Shown: piece by piece, positions 1-12,211 of the stretch | How positions within the stretch are numbered: the stretch's first letter is position 1 | How the letters are laid out: each line of letters starts with the position of its first letter | Source of the DNA: Pirellulales bacterium | GTDB lineage: Bacteria > Planctomycetota > Planctomycetia > Pirellulales > Thermoguttaceae | Reading direction: 5' to 3' | NCBI GenBank assembly: GCA_020846145.1 | Contig: JADLEL010000012.1 | Location: 1-48,799, forward strand | DNA: 48,799 bases | Translations under genes and position numbers: made by a program | Notes under the pieces: generated by a model | The model's database searches: none | Seen by the model: only the letters and a program-made list of their open reading frames with translations | What the model was told of the DNA's origin: nothing

Positions 1-8
1 AAATAGCC

Positions 9-87
9 GCGAGCGGCCGGGTTTATCCGGGCGCTTCGCCCTGCCGAAAAAATATGCCGAAGCGCGGGGATAAACCCGGCGGCTCGC
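9..87. repeat. Palindromic element P, copy 1
   Basis: Imperfect inverted repeat with arms at 9-38 and 58-87 (30 nt each, about three mismatches). The outer ends read GCGAGCSG and the core is GGGTTTATCC / GGATAAACCC. The same outer end and core recur at 26488-26570 and at 43691-43809, so this is a dispersed family. The right arm ends 14 nt before the ribosome binding site of the next gene, so the hairpin would lie in or just before its leader. Confidence 0.8.
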
Positions 88-113
88 TTAACTCTTTCAC
101 GAGGAAACCTATC

Positions 114-2864
<2,751 letters not shown>

Positions 2865-2876
2865 TTTTCAGAGGTC

Positions 2877-2975
2877 TTCGTAGGGTGGGTCAATAGCGGC
2901 GACGACCCACCGATACGCCGAGCAGGACAGAAAATGCTTGGTGGGTCGTCGCTAAAGCTTGACCCACCCTACGAA
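2877..2975. repeat. Inverted repeat with GTAGGGTGGGTC ends
   Basis: Arms at 2877-2911 and 2940-2975 pair almost completely around a 28-nt loop, with ends TTCGTAGGGTGGGTC / GACCCACCCTACGAA. It starts 12 bases after the tssH stop, so it could act as a 3' structure, but it has no T-tract. Confidence 0.75.
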
Positions 2976-3781
2976 CTTTGCATCGCCTGGGGTCTGCGGC
3001 ATAGCAATGAATGCCTCGGCCCAACGGGCCAACCGATCTCCTCGCGCCGGGCGTAATTCCCGATTGCGCCGCCATGCCCGTTTGCGGAGAACGCGGAAAG
3101 TGCTTGTTTTTGGGCGTTTTTCGATAAGCGGGGATTTTTTCCTTATGGCGTAACAAGCGGATTTCGCGGTTTTTTGGTGATTTTGCGGGAGCGGGATGGC
3201 GAATTCCTCGGGAAAACGAGGTTTTTGGGGGGCGAATTTTTGCCGATTGCGGTTTTTGGTTTTTGGTCTTGGGACTTTGGGCTTGGGTTTGGAAGATTTC
3301 TCCGTATGGAGTGATGGATACCTTTTGTACACTATGCAAAGGCCAATCTATCAGAAGGGGCGGCTTTTTTCAAGAAATAAGTTTGGGATTGCATCGCAAC
3401 GCGTTGTGGGACAGGGAGTTGGGACGAAATTTAACTTCGATTGTTTGACGACGTTTTGGGAGTGAAGGTTGCATTGGACGGCCAAGGAATGGTATAATTC
3501 CGTATTCGATGGGGAGTTGGGAAAAGCCGGCAGACGCCGCCTGCCCGCTACGGCACTGCCGGACAAGACGGCAACGGCGCCCGCACGGAATCCATCGGTA
3601 GGGACCGACTCCGACCCGAAAAACACTGGCAAAGCCAGAGGCACACGCATGTACACTATTTGGTCGGTGTCGCCCTGCCGGTTTTGCGGAGGGATTTGGG
3701 ATAAGATTATTCGATAACGGCTGCCCACTACGGCACTGCCGGACAAGCCGGCAGTGGCACCCGCGCGTTACGTGGCGACAA
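2976..3781. other. Intergenic region with a 43-bp direct repeat pair
   Basis: No convincing gene. The main structure is a direct repeat at 3541-3583 and 3721-3763 (consensus CTGCCCRCTACGGCACTGCC continuing into GGACAAGMCGGCA). Each copy contains a small GCCG...CGGC hairpin. Short open frames here only translate these repeats. A small inverted repeat (CACTGGCAAAGCCAGAGGC) lies near 3625. Confidence 0.6.
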
Positions 3782-4249
3782 ATGACCAGTAGCCCTTCAG
3801 ACTTCAAACGGGCGATTGACTCCTACGGATTTCCGAGAGAAGAGCCGATCTTCTATGTTGACCTGAATTGGTCGTCAGAGGATCCCGGTCACCCACATGA
3901 ACCAGTGGTCCTCTTTCGGCCCGCGGGCCCGGAAGCGGAATGGCATTCAAGTATCGAGGCCTTTTGGGCAAGCGCCTTGTTCAACTATCTGGAAGACCGC
4001 GTTGACGATGCCAGATTCGAGGAACTGGGTGAATCCGGTGAATACCGAGCGATTGCCGTCGTTGAAGCGCATCGTGTTCTTGGCGATCTCATCGGAGCAG
4101 CCAGGAGTGACTACATCACTGTTCCGGTCCACCCCTTGTCATGCTTCCTCGTGTACAATGACCCTGACCTGAAGGCTGTGGTTGGCACCGATTCAGCGGG
4201 TTACTTTGCAGTCATTCGGAAATCTTGCGGAGCGGAAACAACCACGTAA
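3782..4249 (+). CDS. Hypothetical acidic protein
   Basis: A 155-residue protein without signal peptide or membrane segment, rich in Glu and Asp (for example WASALFNYLEDRVDDARFEEL). Not recognised. The mix of helical acidic stretches and hydrophobic strands (YITVPVHPLSCFLVYND) is that of a soluble globular domain rather than a shadow frame. No clear Shine-Dalgarno precedes the ATG, so the start is uncertain. It stands alone between repeats and a gene remnant, a setting that fits accessory DNA. Confidence 0.6.
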   Translation: MTSSPSDFKRAIDSYGFPREEPIFYVDLNWSSEDPGHPHEPVVLFRPAGPEAEWHSSIEAFWASALFNYLEDRVDDARFEELGESGEYRAIAVVEAHRVLGDLIGAARSDYITVPVHPLSCFLVYNDPDLKAVVGTDSAGYFAVIRKSCGAETTT

Positions 4250-4436
4250 CCACGGCATGCACCCGAGCGGCGAATCGGGGAGGAATTGGGATGGAAAGGC
4301 ACTTGGCCGCTGCCGGGTGACGCCTGTCGTTCTGTGCTTTGGTCACATCGACCGCCATCAGTCCCTGCAAACGTATGGCTGAGGTGAGACGTGTTGAAAA
4401 GGGAAGGTAACTTGGGACGCAGGCGCGGAGGCTTGA

Positions 4437-4586
4437 GCACAACTTGTCGGCAAGTTACAATTGGAGGACTACAAGAGCCGTCCGCTGCTGCGTTCATGGC
4501 CTTTGCCTGCCGAGCTTCCGAGCGACTTCAGTACACTGGATATCACTCTGGCGGAAACGCCACGAACGACCAACGGGTTTCCGTGA
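4437..4586 (+). pseudogene. Possible C-terminal gene remnant
   Basis: This 49-codon open stretch has no credible start: it is preceded directly by an in-frame TGA at 4434-4436. It nevertheless reads like a real protein tail, with LQLEDYKSRPLLRSWPLPAE followed by a Leu/Thr-rich strand and a PRTTNGFP end. The family was not recognised. The preceding 190 bases (4250-4436) hold no gene I can support. A degraded gene whose upstream part was deleted is the simplest reading. Confidence 0.3.
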
Positions 4587-4659
4587 TTCATGTCGCGACG
4601 ACGTCACGCCTGCGCAATATCCCGCAACTCAGTATGGCAAGACCGAGCGGAGGATCGGG

Positions 4660-5421
4660 ATGAAAGATTACGAGATCATCGATACGAATGCCGGCAACAT
4701 CGGCGGTTGCGTCATCTGCCGCTACAAGAGCGGCAAGAACGAAGGACGCCGCCGCAAGTTGGATTGGCTCAAGAAGCGCTACGCGGAAGGCTTGAGGTTC
4801 AAGGTGCTTCGCGCGCGCGAATTCGGCGATATCGGGATGATCGAGTATGCCCCCGGCAGTCATACGTGGCGGCCCGTCGAGGCGGAGGGCTACTTCGTCA
4901 TCCATTGCCTGATGGTCAATAGCAAGCACACGGGGAAAGGACTCGGCGCTCTCTTGCTGGATAGTTGCCTGCGGGACGCGAAGCAGAGCAAGTGCCGAGG
5001 GGTCGCGGTCGTCACAAGTTCGGATAGCTTCATGGCCGAAAGCGAATTGTTCATCAAGGCGGGTTTCGTCTCGGTGGAGAGCATCCCGCCCTACGAGCTG
5101 CTCGTCAAGAAGTTCGTGAAAACGGCCCCCGATCCTCGTTTCATCGTCGAAAGAGAGCGCGTATTGAAGAAGTACAAAAAGGGGCTTACGATCCTGGCCG
5201 CCGATCAGTGCCCCATGATTGCCAAGTGCGTGAAGGATATTGCGGAGGCGTCTCAAGCCCTGGGGCTGAAGACGAAAGTGGTTCGCGTCAGGAGCGCCAA
5301 GCAGTCAAGGGAGCTTCCGACGCCCTACGGCGTGTTCAGCATTGTCTATGATGGAAAGCTGATTGCCGAGCGTCCGATCAGCGGCACGAGATTCAGACTC
5401 ATCATGCGTAAGCTGGTCTAA
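4660..5421 (+). CDS. GNAT acetyltransferase with YoaP-like C-terminus
   Basis: A 253-residue protein. Residues 1-150 resemble the GNAT fold: a start like IDTNAGNIGGCVICRYKSGK, then FVIHCLMVNSKHTGKGLGALLL, which holds the acetyl-CoA pyrophosphate loop (GKGLGA, about residue 91), and a helix/strand ending FIKAGFVSVESIPPYELL. The rest matches what I recall of the YoaP-type C-terminal domain, including a CPMIAKCVKDIAEAS segment of thioredoxin-like type and a YGVFSIVYDGKLI strand. The acetyl acceptor is unknown. The start at 4660 follows GGAGG at 4649-4653. The open frame extends upstream to 4444, but that part is Arg/Cys-rich shadow sequence. Confidence 0.8.
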   Translation: MKDYEIIDTNAGNIGGCVICRYKSGKNEGRRRKLDWLKKRYAEGLRFKVLRAREFGDIGMIEYAPGSHTWRPVEAEGYFVIHCLMVNSKHTGKGLGALLLDSCLRDAKQSKCRGVAVVTSSDSFMAESELFIKAGFVSVESIPPYELLVKKFVKTAPDPRFIVERERVLKKYKKGLTILAADQCPMIAKCVKDIAEASQALGLKTKVVRVRSAKQSRELPTPYGVFSIVYDGKLIAERPISGTRFRLIMRKLV

Positions 5422-5474
5422 GGAGTACATGGATATCGCGATGCTGGGATGACTTCTGCCATAGCAACCGGGTA

Positions 5475-5660
5475 GCACCGGTTCTCGAACCGGTGCGGCG
5501 TTGCCGCAAGAGGTATCATGCGGAGGGTAATCCCGCCTCTTGTGCCTCGCGGCACCCCGGTTCAAGAACCGGGGCCACCCGCGAACCGCGACCACTGGTC
5601 GCGGCTTTCCAACGAGTCATGCCGCGAACCGCGACCACTGGTCGCGGCTTTCCAGCGAGT
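5475..5660. repeat. Palindromes and two 37-bp direct repeats upstream of uvrB
   Basis: Palindromes with GCACCGGTTC/GAACCGGTGC arms occur at 5475-5496 and, in related form (CCCCGGTTCAAGAACCGGGG), near 5553-5576. Then a 37-bp unit repeats at 5581-5617 and 5624-5660 with one mismatch. Each unit contains the palindrome CCGCGACCACTGGTCGCGG. The block ends 83 bases before uvrB. Confidence 0.75.
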
Positions 5661-5743
5661 TCTGCCGCAAACCGCCGTCTATGCGCGAAATGCCTTCTTG
5701 ATAATAATGTTAATGTGTCGAAAACCGGCCTCTAGGTATAATC

Positions 5744-7816
<2,073 letters not shown>

Positions 7817-7835
7817 ATAAAATGCTCCACGAGAA

Positions 7836-8134
7836 ATATTTCAACGCGGAATATTTCAACACGGAATATTTCAACACGGAGACACGGAGGACACGGAGGA
7901 AAACAAACTATAAAACAACATTCAAGCCATTTAGAACCAGTCCAGTATCAAGACCGCGTTTTGTTCAATGCGGGCACGGTTTGGTTGGCGATTCTGCGAG
8001 GCGGGAGCCTCGCGGACATTGCATTCCCAGGCGGGAGCCTGGGAACGAGAAACAAACAATAAAACAACATTCAAGCCATTTAGTAATGCTGCAATCATCA
8101 TCTCCGCCGTGATCTCCGTGTCTCCGTGTTGATA
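7836..8134. repeat. Tandem and inverted repeats between uvrB and the hemerythrin gene
   Basis: Three tandem copies of a 15-mer (ATATTTCAACRCGGA) fill 7836-7880. The segment TCAACACGGAGACACGGAGG after them pairs with CTCCGTGTCTCCGTGTTGAT at 8115-8134, so 7871-8134 forms a large inverted repeat. Inside it a 34-bp direct repeat ending CATTCAAGCCATTTAG occurs at about 7901-7934 and 8050-8083. Bases 7940-8010 are also found at 27649-27719. Nothing in 7817-8283 looks coding. Confidence 0.7.
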
Positions 8135-8283
8135 ACCTTCGTGTTTCTCGATCGAACTCCAAATTGGTATCGAGTAAAATCTAAATTTTCAACATCACTT
8201 GATCCATATCAATTCTTCTCCGCTGGTTTCCTCGTAAAATTGGAATAGTGGATTGAACATTCCATCCAAACTAGGAAACTCCC

Positions 8284-8889
8284 ATGAAACCGAGCGATAT
8301 TCTGAGCGGCGAGCACCGCGTGATCGAGCAGGTTTTGAATTGTCTGGAAAAAATCGCCGCGGCCTGCCGCCGCGACGGCAAACTGGACGGGCAGTCGGCC
8401 CGCGAGGCGATCGACTTCTTCCGCAATTTCGCCGACAAATGCCACCACGGCAAGGAGGAATCGCATTTCTTCCCGGCGATGGAGGCGAAGGGCTTTTCCC
8501 GCGAGAGCGGCCCGACGGGCGTAATGCTCCACGAGCACGATCTCGGCCGCTCCTACATCCGCGGCATGAACGAAGCCGTTGAAGGGGCGGCCGCCGGCGA
8601 CGCGGCAGCCAACGCGCAATTCGCCAAAAACGCCGCGTACTACATCGACCTGCTCCGCGAACACATCCAAAAGGAAGACCACTGCCTGTACGGCATGGCC
8701 AATCAGGCGTTTAGCGACGAAGATCAGCATAATTTGCTCGCCGCCTTCGCCCGCGTGGAAGCCGAAGAGATGGGCATCGACACTCACGAAAAATACCTCG
8801 CCCTCGCCAACGAGTTGGCCGAGCGTTGGAACGTGCCTCGGGCAGAATCCACGCCCTCCTGCCATCACGCCTGCGGCTGCGGACATTGA
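8284..8889 (+). CDS. Hemerythrin-domain protein with Cys/His tail
   Basis: A cytoplasmic four-helix hemerythrin-like protein of 201 residues. Candidate di-iron ligands: H11 (GEHRVIE), H54/H55 with E58/E59 (CHHGKEES), H61, H83 and H85 (LHEHD), H127 and E131 (EHIQKEDH). This pattern is typical of HHE-domain proteins that bind O2, NO or iron. The last ten residues, SCHHACGCGH, add a second potential metal site not required by the fold. AGGA at 8273-8276 supports the start. It is monocistronic, facing a leftward gene across repeats. The sequence does not decide between stress sensing and iron handling. Confidence 0.88.
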   Translation: MKPSDILSGEHRVIEQVLNCLEKIAAACRRDGKLDGQSAREAIDFFRNFADKCHHGKEESHFFPAMEAKGFSRESGPTGVMLHEHDLGRSYIRGMNEAVEGAAAGDAAANAQFAKNAAYYIDLLREHIQKEDHCLYGMANQAFSDEDQHNLLAAFARVEAEEMGIDTHEKYLALANELAERWNVPRAESTPSCHHACGCGH

Positions 8890-8904
8890 GGGCCATCTTG
8901 AATC

Positions 8905-9012
8905 ATCGTTTAGCCCGGAGCCAACGGCGACGGTGGATTGCAGAGAAATGCAACTTCCGTGTTTTTCGATTATCTCCCCAACGCCGTCGCCGTTGGCTCC
9001 GGGCTAAACGAT
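8905..9012. repeat. Perfect 28-bp inverted repeat
   Basis: Arms at 8905-8932 and 8985-9012 are exact reverse complements, with outer ends ATCGTTTAGCCCGGAGCC, separated by 52 bases. It begins 16 bases after the hemerythrin stop, in the space between convergent genes. Confidence 0.85.
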
Positions 9013-9240
9013 TGCCTGCGAGCGGCATCGGGCGTGCGGCGGTGAATGAGCGCGATCGTTTTCGAATCGGACATGATGAGATGAAGTTGAATTCAACGGC
9101 GCGCCGTTTTATCGATTAAATAACGATAGGCCGAGACCGCTCCGACTCTCCTCGAAGCAATCCCGGCCTATGCGTTGTTTTCCGCGGTTCAACGGCCCCG
9201 CGTTGAACCGTGCCCGATTATGTCGCCCCGAGTCATCTCA

Positions 9241-9466
9241 TTTAGCCCCCGGTGAATTCACGATCAAAGCGAATTAACTCTCGACTCCCGGCATTGCCCC
9301 CCGTGTGTTCACGGGGGGAACTGCAAAGTCCCGACACGAAGGGGACAGGTCCATGTTTTCGGGCAACCGTTTTCCGGCAAAATGCGTCTTTTCGCCGAAA
9401 AATGGACCAGTCCCCGGACTTTCTCTCGACTATCAAATTGCCCCCCGTGTGTTCACGGGGGGCTAA
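9241..9466. repeat. Paired D hairpins around a short C element
   Basis: Complete D hairpins (CCCCCCGTGTGTTCACGGGG) sit at 9297-9318 and 9441-9463, and a half copy lies at 9243-9261. Between them a C-family element (9341-9417) has ends GGGGACAGGTCCAT / ATGGACCAGTCCCC. The right D hairpin starts 27 bases past the stop of the leftward gene at 9490, so it may end that transcript, although no T-tract follows. The rest of 8890-9489 holds no gene. Confidence 0.8.
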
Positions 9467-9489
9467 ATATCTCGGAGCGAAATATCGGT

Positions 9490-9948
9490 TTAATACGACC
9501 GGTAGCCGCTTTGGTCGGGGCGAGCGAGGTAATACGGCTGACCGCCCGTTGCCTGCCAACGATTCGGCTGCAGTGGCGTGTTTGAAACCCAAGCCGGCGG
9601 ATAGACGTTCACCGGATCGGCGCCAACGCGCGGCCGGGAGTTCGACAGCCCGAACCAGCGCATCGCGGCCAGGCGGTTCGCGCGCTGCTTGGCGGTGAAT
9701 TCGGCATTGGCGCGGACGGCATTCTTCGGGTCTTTATATTCCCGCACGTATTGTTCGTAGAACCACATTTCGGGCGTGGCTCGGAGTTCGCCGGTTGCCG
9801 TGGGAATGGTCGGCTGCGCGACGGCCGGAGGGGTCGCGATTGCCGGAACCATTGCCGGCGGCGTTCTTTCCGGCGCACCGCGTTGTGCCCAGGCTGGGGC
9901 GGCCGCGAAAAGCATCAAGAAGGCGAACGGAAATACGAATCTCTTCAT
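9490..9948 (-). CDS. Small secreted protein, planctomycete-type
   Basis: A 152-residue exported protein. It starts MKRFVFPFAFLMLFAAAPAW and has a likely signal cleavage after AWA. A Pro/Ala/Thr-rich linker follows (about 30-55), then a conserved-looking core with EMWFYEQYVREYKDP, residues AVRANAEFTAKQRANRLAAM and RWFGLSNSRP, and a Tyr/Pro/Asn-rich tail. The core pattern resembles uncharacterised short secreted proteins I associate with planctomycetes; no function can be assigned. The start at 9948 is chosen because GGGGGA lies 9 nt upstream and it begins the signal peptide. The gene ends beside a D hairpin. Confidence 0.75.
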   Translation of the reverse strand: MKRFVFPFAFLMLFAAAPAWAQRGAPERTPPAMVPAIATPPAVAQPTIPTATGELRATPEMWFYEQYVREYKDPKNAVRANAEFTAKQRANRLAAMRWFGLSNSRPRVGADPVNVYPPAWVSNTPLQPNRWQATGGQPYYLARPDQSGYRSY

Positions 9949-10373
9949 GGATAAATCCCCCACTGAAAATGATCCTCCCCGACGGGAGGAAATTCGGTCA
10001 AAAGCTCCCTATCAAGGCTTCGGTATTTAAGGGTAGTAGGGTTTAGAGAGATTTTGCCGAATGTTCCACCATCCTTGAAAACGGGGAAAATGGGGAAAAT
10101 AAGCTACCGGCAGCGAAGTGATGCTCCCGGCACCGCGAGATTAGTCCCATTGAATGATTCCATTACCCTTCTTGACGGGGAAATTACCGGCTAAAATGAC
10201 GATTTATCGGACCACGAGAGGAAATCCCATTATTTTTTCAAGATGGAGGGTAATTCACGATCGTCCCCCTCACAAGTCGGCGGCAGCGCTTCTCGATATT
10301 TCTTGCCGTAATCCATTTCGCGCGATCATTTTTCGCCGGACGACGTTTTGCGGCCCGGCGCCCCCGTTCAATG
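9949..10373. other. Intergenic space between the small secreted gene and htrA
   Basis: About 425 bases between two leftward genes. It must hold the promoter of the 9948 gene, but no clear -35/-10 pair was seen. No credible coding sequence or strong hairpin. Confidence 0.5.
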
Positions 10374-11579
10374 CTATTCGCCCGCTTCGAGCTTCAGCGA
10401 AACTTGTTTCCGCCCGCCGCCGCGAAGCACGCCGAGCGTGATCGCATCGCCGGGCTTTTTCGTTTCGATGATGTCCAAAAAGTTGTCGCCGGTGCGGACG
10501 GGCTTGCCATCGACCGCCACGATCAAATCGGCGGCCGATAAATCCAGGTGCGTCGAAGGGAAGATGAACGGACCGGAGCGCACCTGCTTCCGTTCGATCC
10601 GCGGTCCGCGTAATCCGGCTTTCTCGGCGGGGCCGCCGGGAACTAGCTTGATGATCAGCAAGCCGCGGTCGGTCTGATAGACCTGGGCGATTCCCGATTC
10701 CGGCCGGCTGATGCGCCCGTTGGCGATCAGTTGCGGCACGACGCGGGCAATGGTGTTCGCGGGAATGGCGAAGCCCACGCCGGTGTTCTCCCCCGTCTTG
10801 CTGGCGATGGCCGTATTCATGCCGATCATCAGTCCGCGGTTATCCAAGAGCGGGCCGCCGGAATTGCCGGGATTGATGGCCGCGTCGATTTGGATGATCG
10901 ATTTGATGGTCCGCTGCGTGCGTTTGGCGTTCAGCGAGCGATTCAAGCTGGAGATGATGCCCGTCGTCAGCGTGCGCTCCAGCCCGAAGGGGTTGCCGAT
11001 GGCCATCACCCGCTGCCCGACGAGCAAATTCGCCGAATTGCCGAATTGCACGGGAAAGAGGGAATCGGCCGGGGCATCGATCTTGAGCACGGCGATATCC
11101 GTGTCGGGGTCTCTGCCGATCAAGCCCGCCGGATAGGTCTTTCCGTCGAAAAGGGTAACCTGAATTTCCTTCGCGCCATCGACGACGTGAAAGTTCGTGA
11201 GAATGTGTCCTTCGCGATCGATGACCGAACCGCTCCCTTCCCCCTCGGAGGGCACTTCGAACATCATGAAGCGGTCAGTCTGCACGCTCTTCGTGTTGAT
11301 GTTCACCACTCCGCGGTTGACGAGCTGATACACCGCGATATTGATCCGCTCTTCGGGCGTTAGCTCTTGCGGCGCGGCTTCGCTAGGCGGGGACGAGGGA
11401 TGGGCGAATGCCGTCGATCCCGTGGAAGAAGCGGGATTTCGAACCGGCGCCGCCAAATCCGCGCGGGGTTCCTGGGCGTTCATCCGGGGATCGACCGCCG
11501 GATGATTGGAAAACAAGAGCACCGAAATAAATCCGCCTAAAATGGCGGCCGCCGTACAAAGGATGATGATTTTTCGCAT
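10374..11579 (-). CDS. HtrA/Deg-family serine protease, membrane-anchored
   Basis: A 401-residue S1C protease for quality control in the cell envelope. The N-terminus MRKIIILCTAAAILGGFISV is a signal anchor, followed by a Pro/Ser/Ala-rich linker to about residue 75. The chymotrypsin-like domain carries the triad H131 (TNFHVV), D161 (DPDTDIAVLKI) and S240 (NPGNSGGPL). A single C-terminal PDZ domain (about 290-395) contains GLLIIKLVPGGPAEKAGLRG. One PDZ places it with DegS/HhoA-like forms rather than two-PDZ DegP. The gene symbol is left open because Deg paralogues cannot be told apart here. An upstream ATG at 11618 is possible, but 11579 starts directly at the signal anchor. Confidence 0.92.
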   Translation of the reverse strand: MRKIIILCTAAAILGGFISVLLFSNHPAVDPRMNAQEPRADLAAPVRNPASSTGSTAFAHPSSPPSEAAPQELTPEERINIAVYQLVNRGVVNINTKSVQTDRFMMFEVPSEGEGSGSVIDREGHILTNFHVVDGAKEIQVTLFDGKTYPAGLIGRDPDTDIAVLKIDAPADSLFPVQFGNSANLLVGQRVMAIGNPFGLERTLTTGIISSLNRSLNAKRTQRTIKSIIQIDAAINPGNSGGPLLDNRGLMIGMNTAIASKTGENTGVGFAIPANTIARVVPQLIANGRISRPESGIAQVYQTDRGLLIIKLVPGGPAEKAGLRGPRIERKQVRSGPFIFPSTHLDLSAADLIVAVDGKPVRTGDNFLDIIETKKPGDAITLGVLRGGGRKQVSLKLEAGE

Positions 11580-11670
11580 AAAACACGCGGATCTGAGAGT
11601 GTGAAAAACGATAGACAACCAGTTTAATTATAATCGATTTGCCATGTGACCGTCCAGAGTCCAAATTAAA

Positions 11671-11787
11671 CGTAGGACAGGTTTCCAACCTGTCGTCGAA
11701 TTTATTGGCGGGATAGGTTTTCAGTTTGTCATCGAATTATACACCGTCATCCAGAGACAGGAGAGACAGGTTAGAAACCTGTCCTAC
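11671..11787. repeat. Inverted repeat built on GACAGGTT/AACCTGTC
   Basis: Arms CGTAGGACAGGTTTCCAACC (from 11671) and GGTTAGAAACCTGTCCTAC (to 11787) pair. Each arm is itself a small hairpin, and a degenerate third unit lies near 11710-11735. It lies between the divergent htrA-like gene and the gene at 12212. A TATAAT on the minus strand (11627-11632) could be the -10 of the protease gene, but no matching -35 was found. Confidence 0.65.
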
Positions 11788-12211
11788 ATTTCCAGGCCTG
11801 ATTTTACAGGGGAATTCGCGGCCTCGTTAAACTTTGCGGGCAATGGCGGCAGTCTGAGCAAAGTCTTCCCGCACGTTAAATCTTTTCCAAATTCACAGGC
11901 AAAAACGGTCCAATTTCACATAAAACCGCCCTAAGACCGGCAAGACTCATCCAAGAGGAAAAGTGCGGGATGAAGTTATTTTTTTCGGGCGTAAACAACT
12001 TGATGTGTGTTGTCCAGAATTCGCCAAATGCCTAATGGCCCCAGAACGCAAGCTCCGATACATTTTACGAACCTTGCCGCGATTCCGTGTTTGATCGAGC
12101 AATGCCGTGAACGAATAAAACCGCGGGGAAGCTACTTGCAGAGCCGCCCCGCCCACTCAACCCAATCCTCTCTCGCTAGTAGAGATGCGATTCTATTAGG
12201 AGGTCTATGGA
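11788..12211. other. Upstream region of the acidic secreted protein gene
   Basis: No gene or strong hairpin seen. The only clear signal is AGGAGG at 12198-12203, eight bases before the next start codon. Confidence 0.5.

Noticed and set aside
54..113. Upstream start of tssH at position 54
   Set aside because: It translates a palindromic repeat and lacks a Shine-Dalgarno; the start at 114 has GAGG and begins the Clp-N domain.
3469..3717. An 82-codon open frame
   Set aside because: Mostly a translation of the CTGCCCGCTACGGCACTGCC repeat; no independent support.
4444..4659. N-terminal extension of the acetyltransferase
   Set aside because: Arg/Cys/Trp-rich sequence in a different frame from a protein-like stretch; the GNAT protein begins properly at 4660 after GGAGG.
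9241..9466. Repeated GTGTTCACGGGGGG units as a CRISPR array
   Set aside because: Only two complete units, each a self-contained hairpin, with irregular spacing and no cas genes.
10154..10441. A 95-codon open frame
   Set aside because: It runs into the 3' end of the HtrA-like gene on the other strand and has low-complexity Arg/Pro/Ala content.
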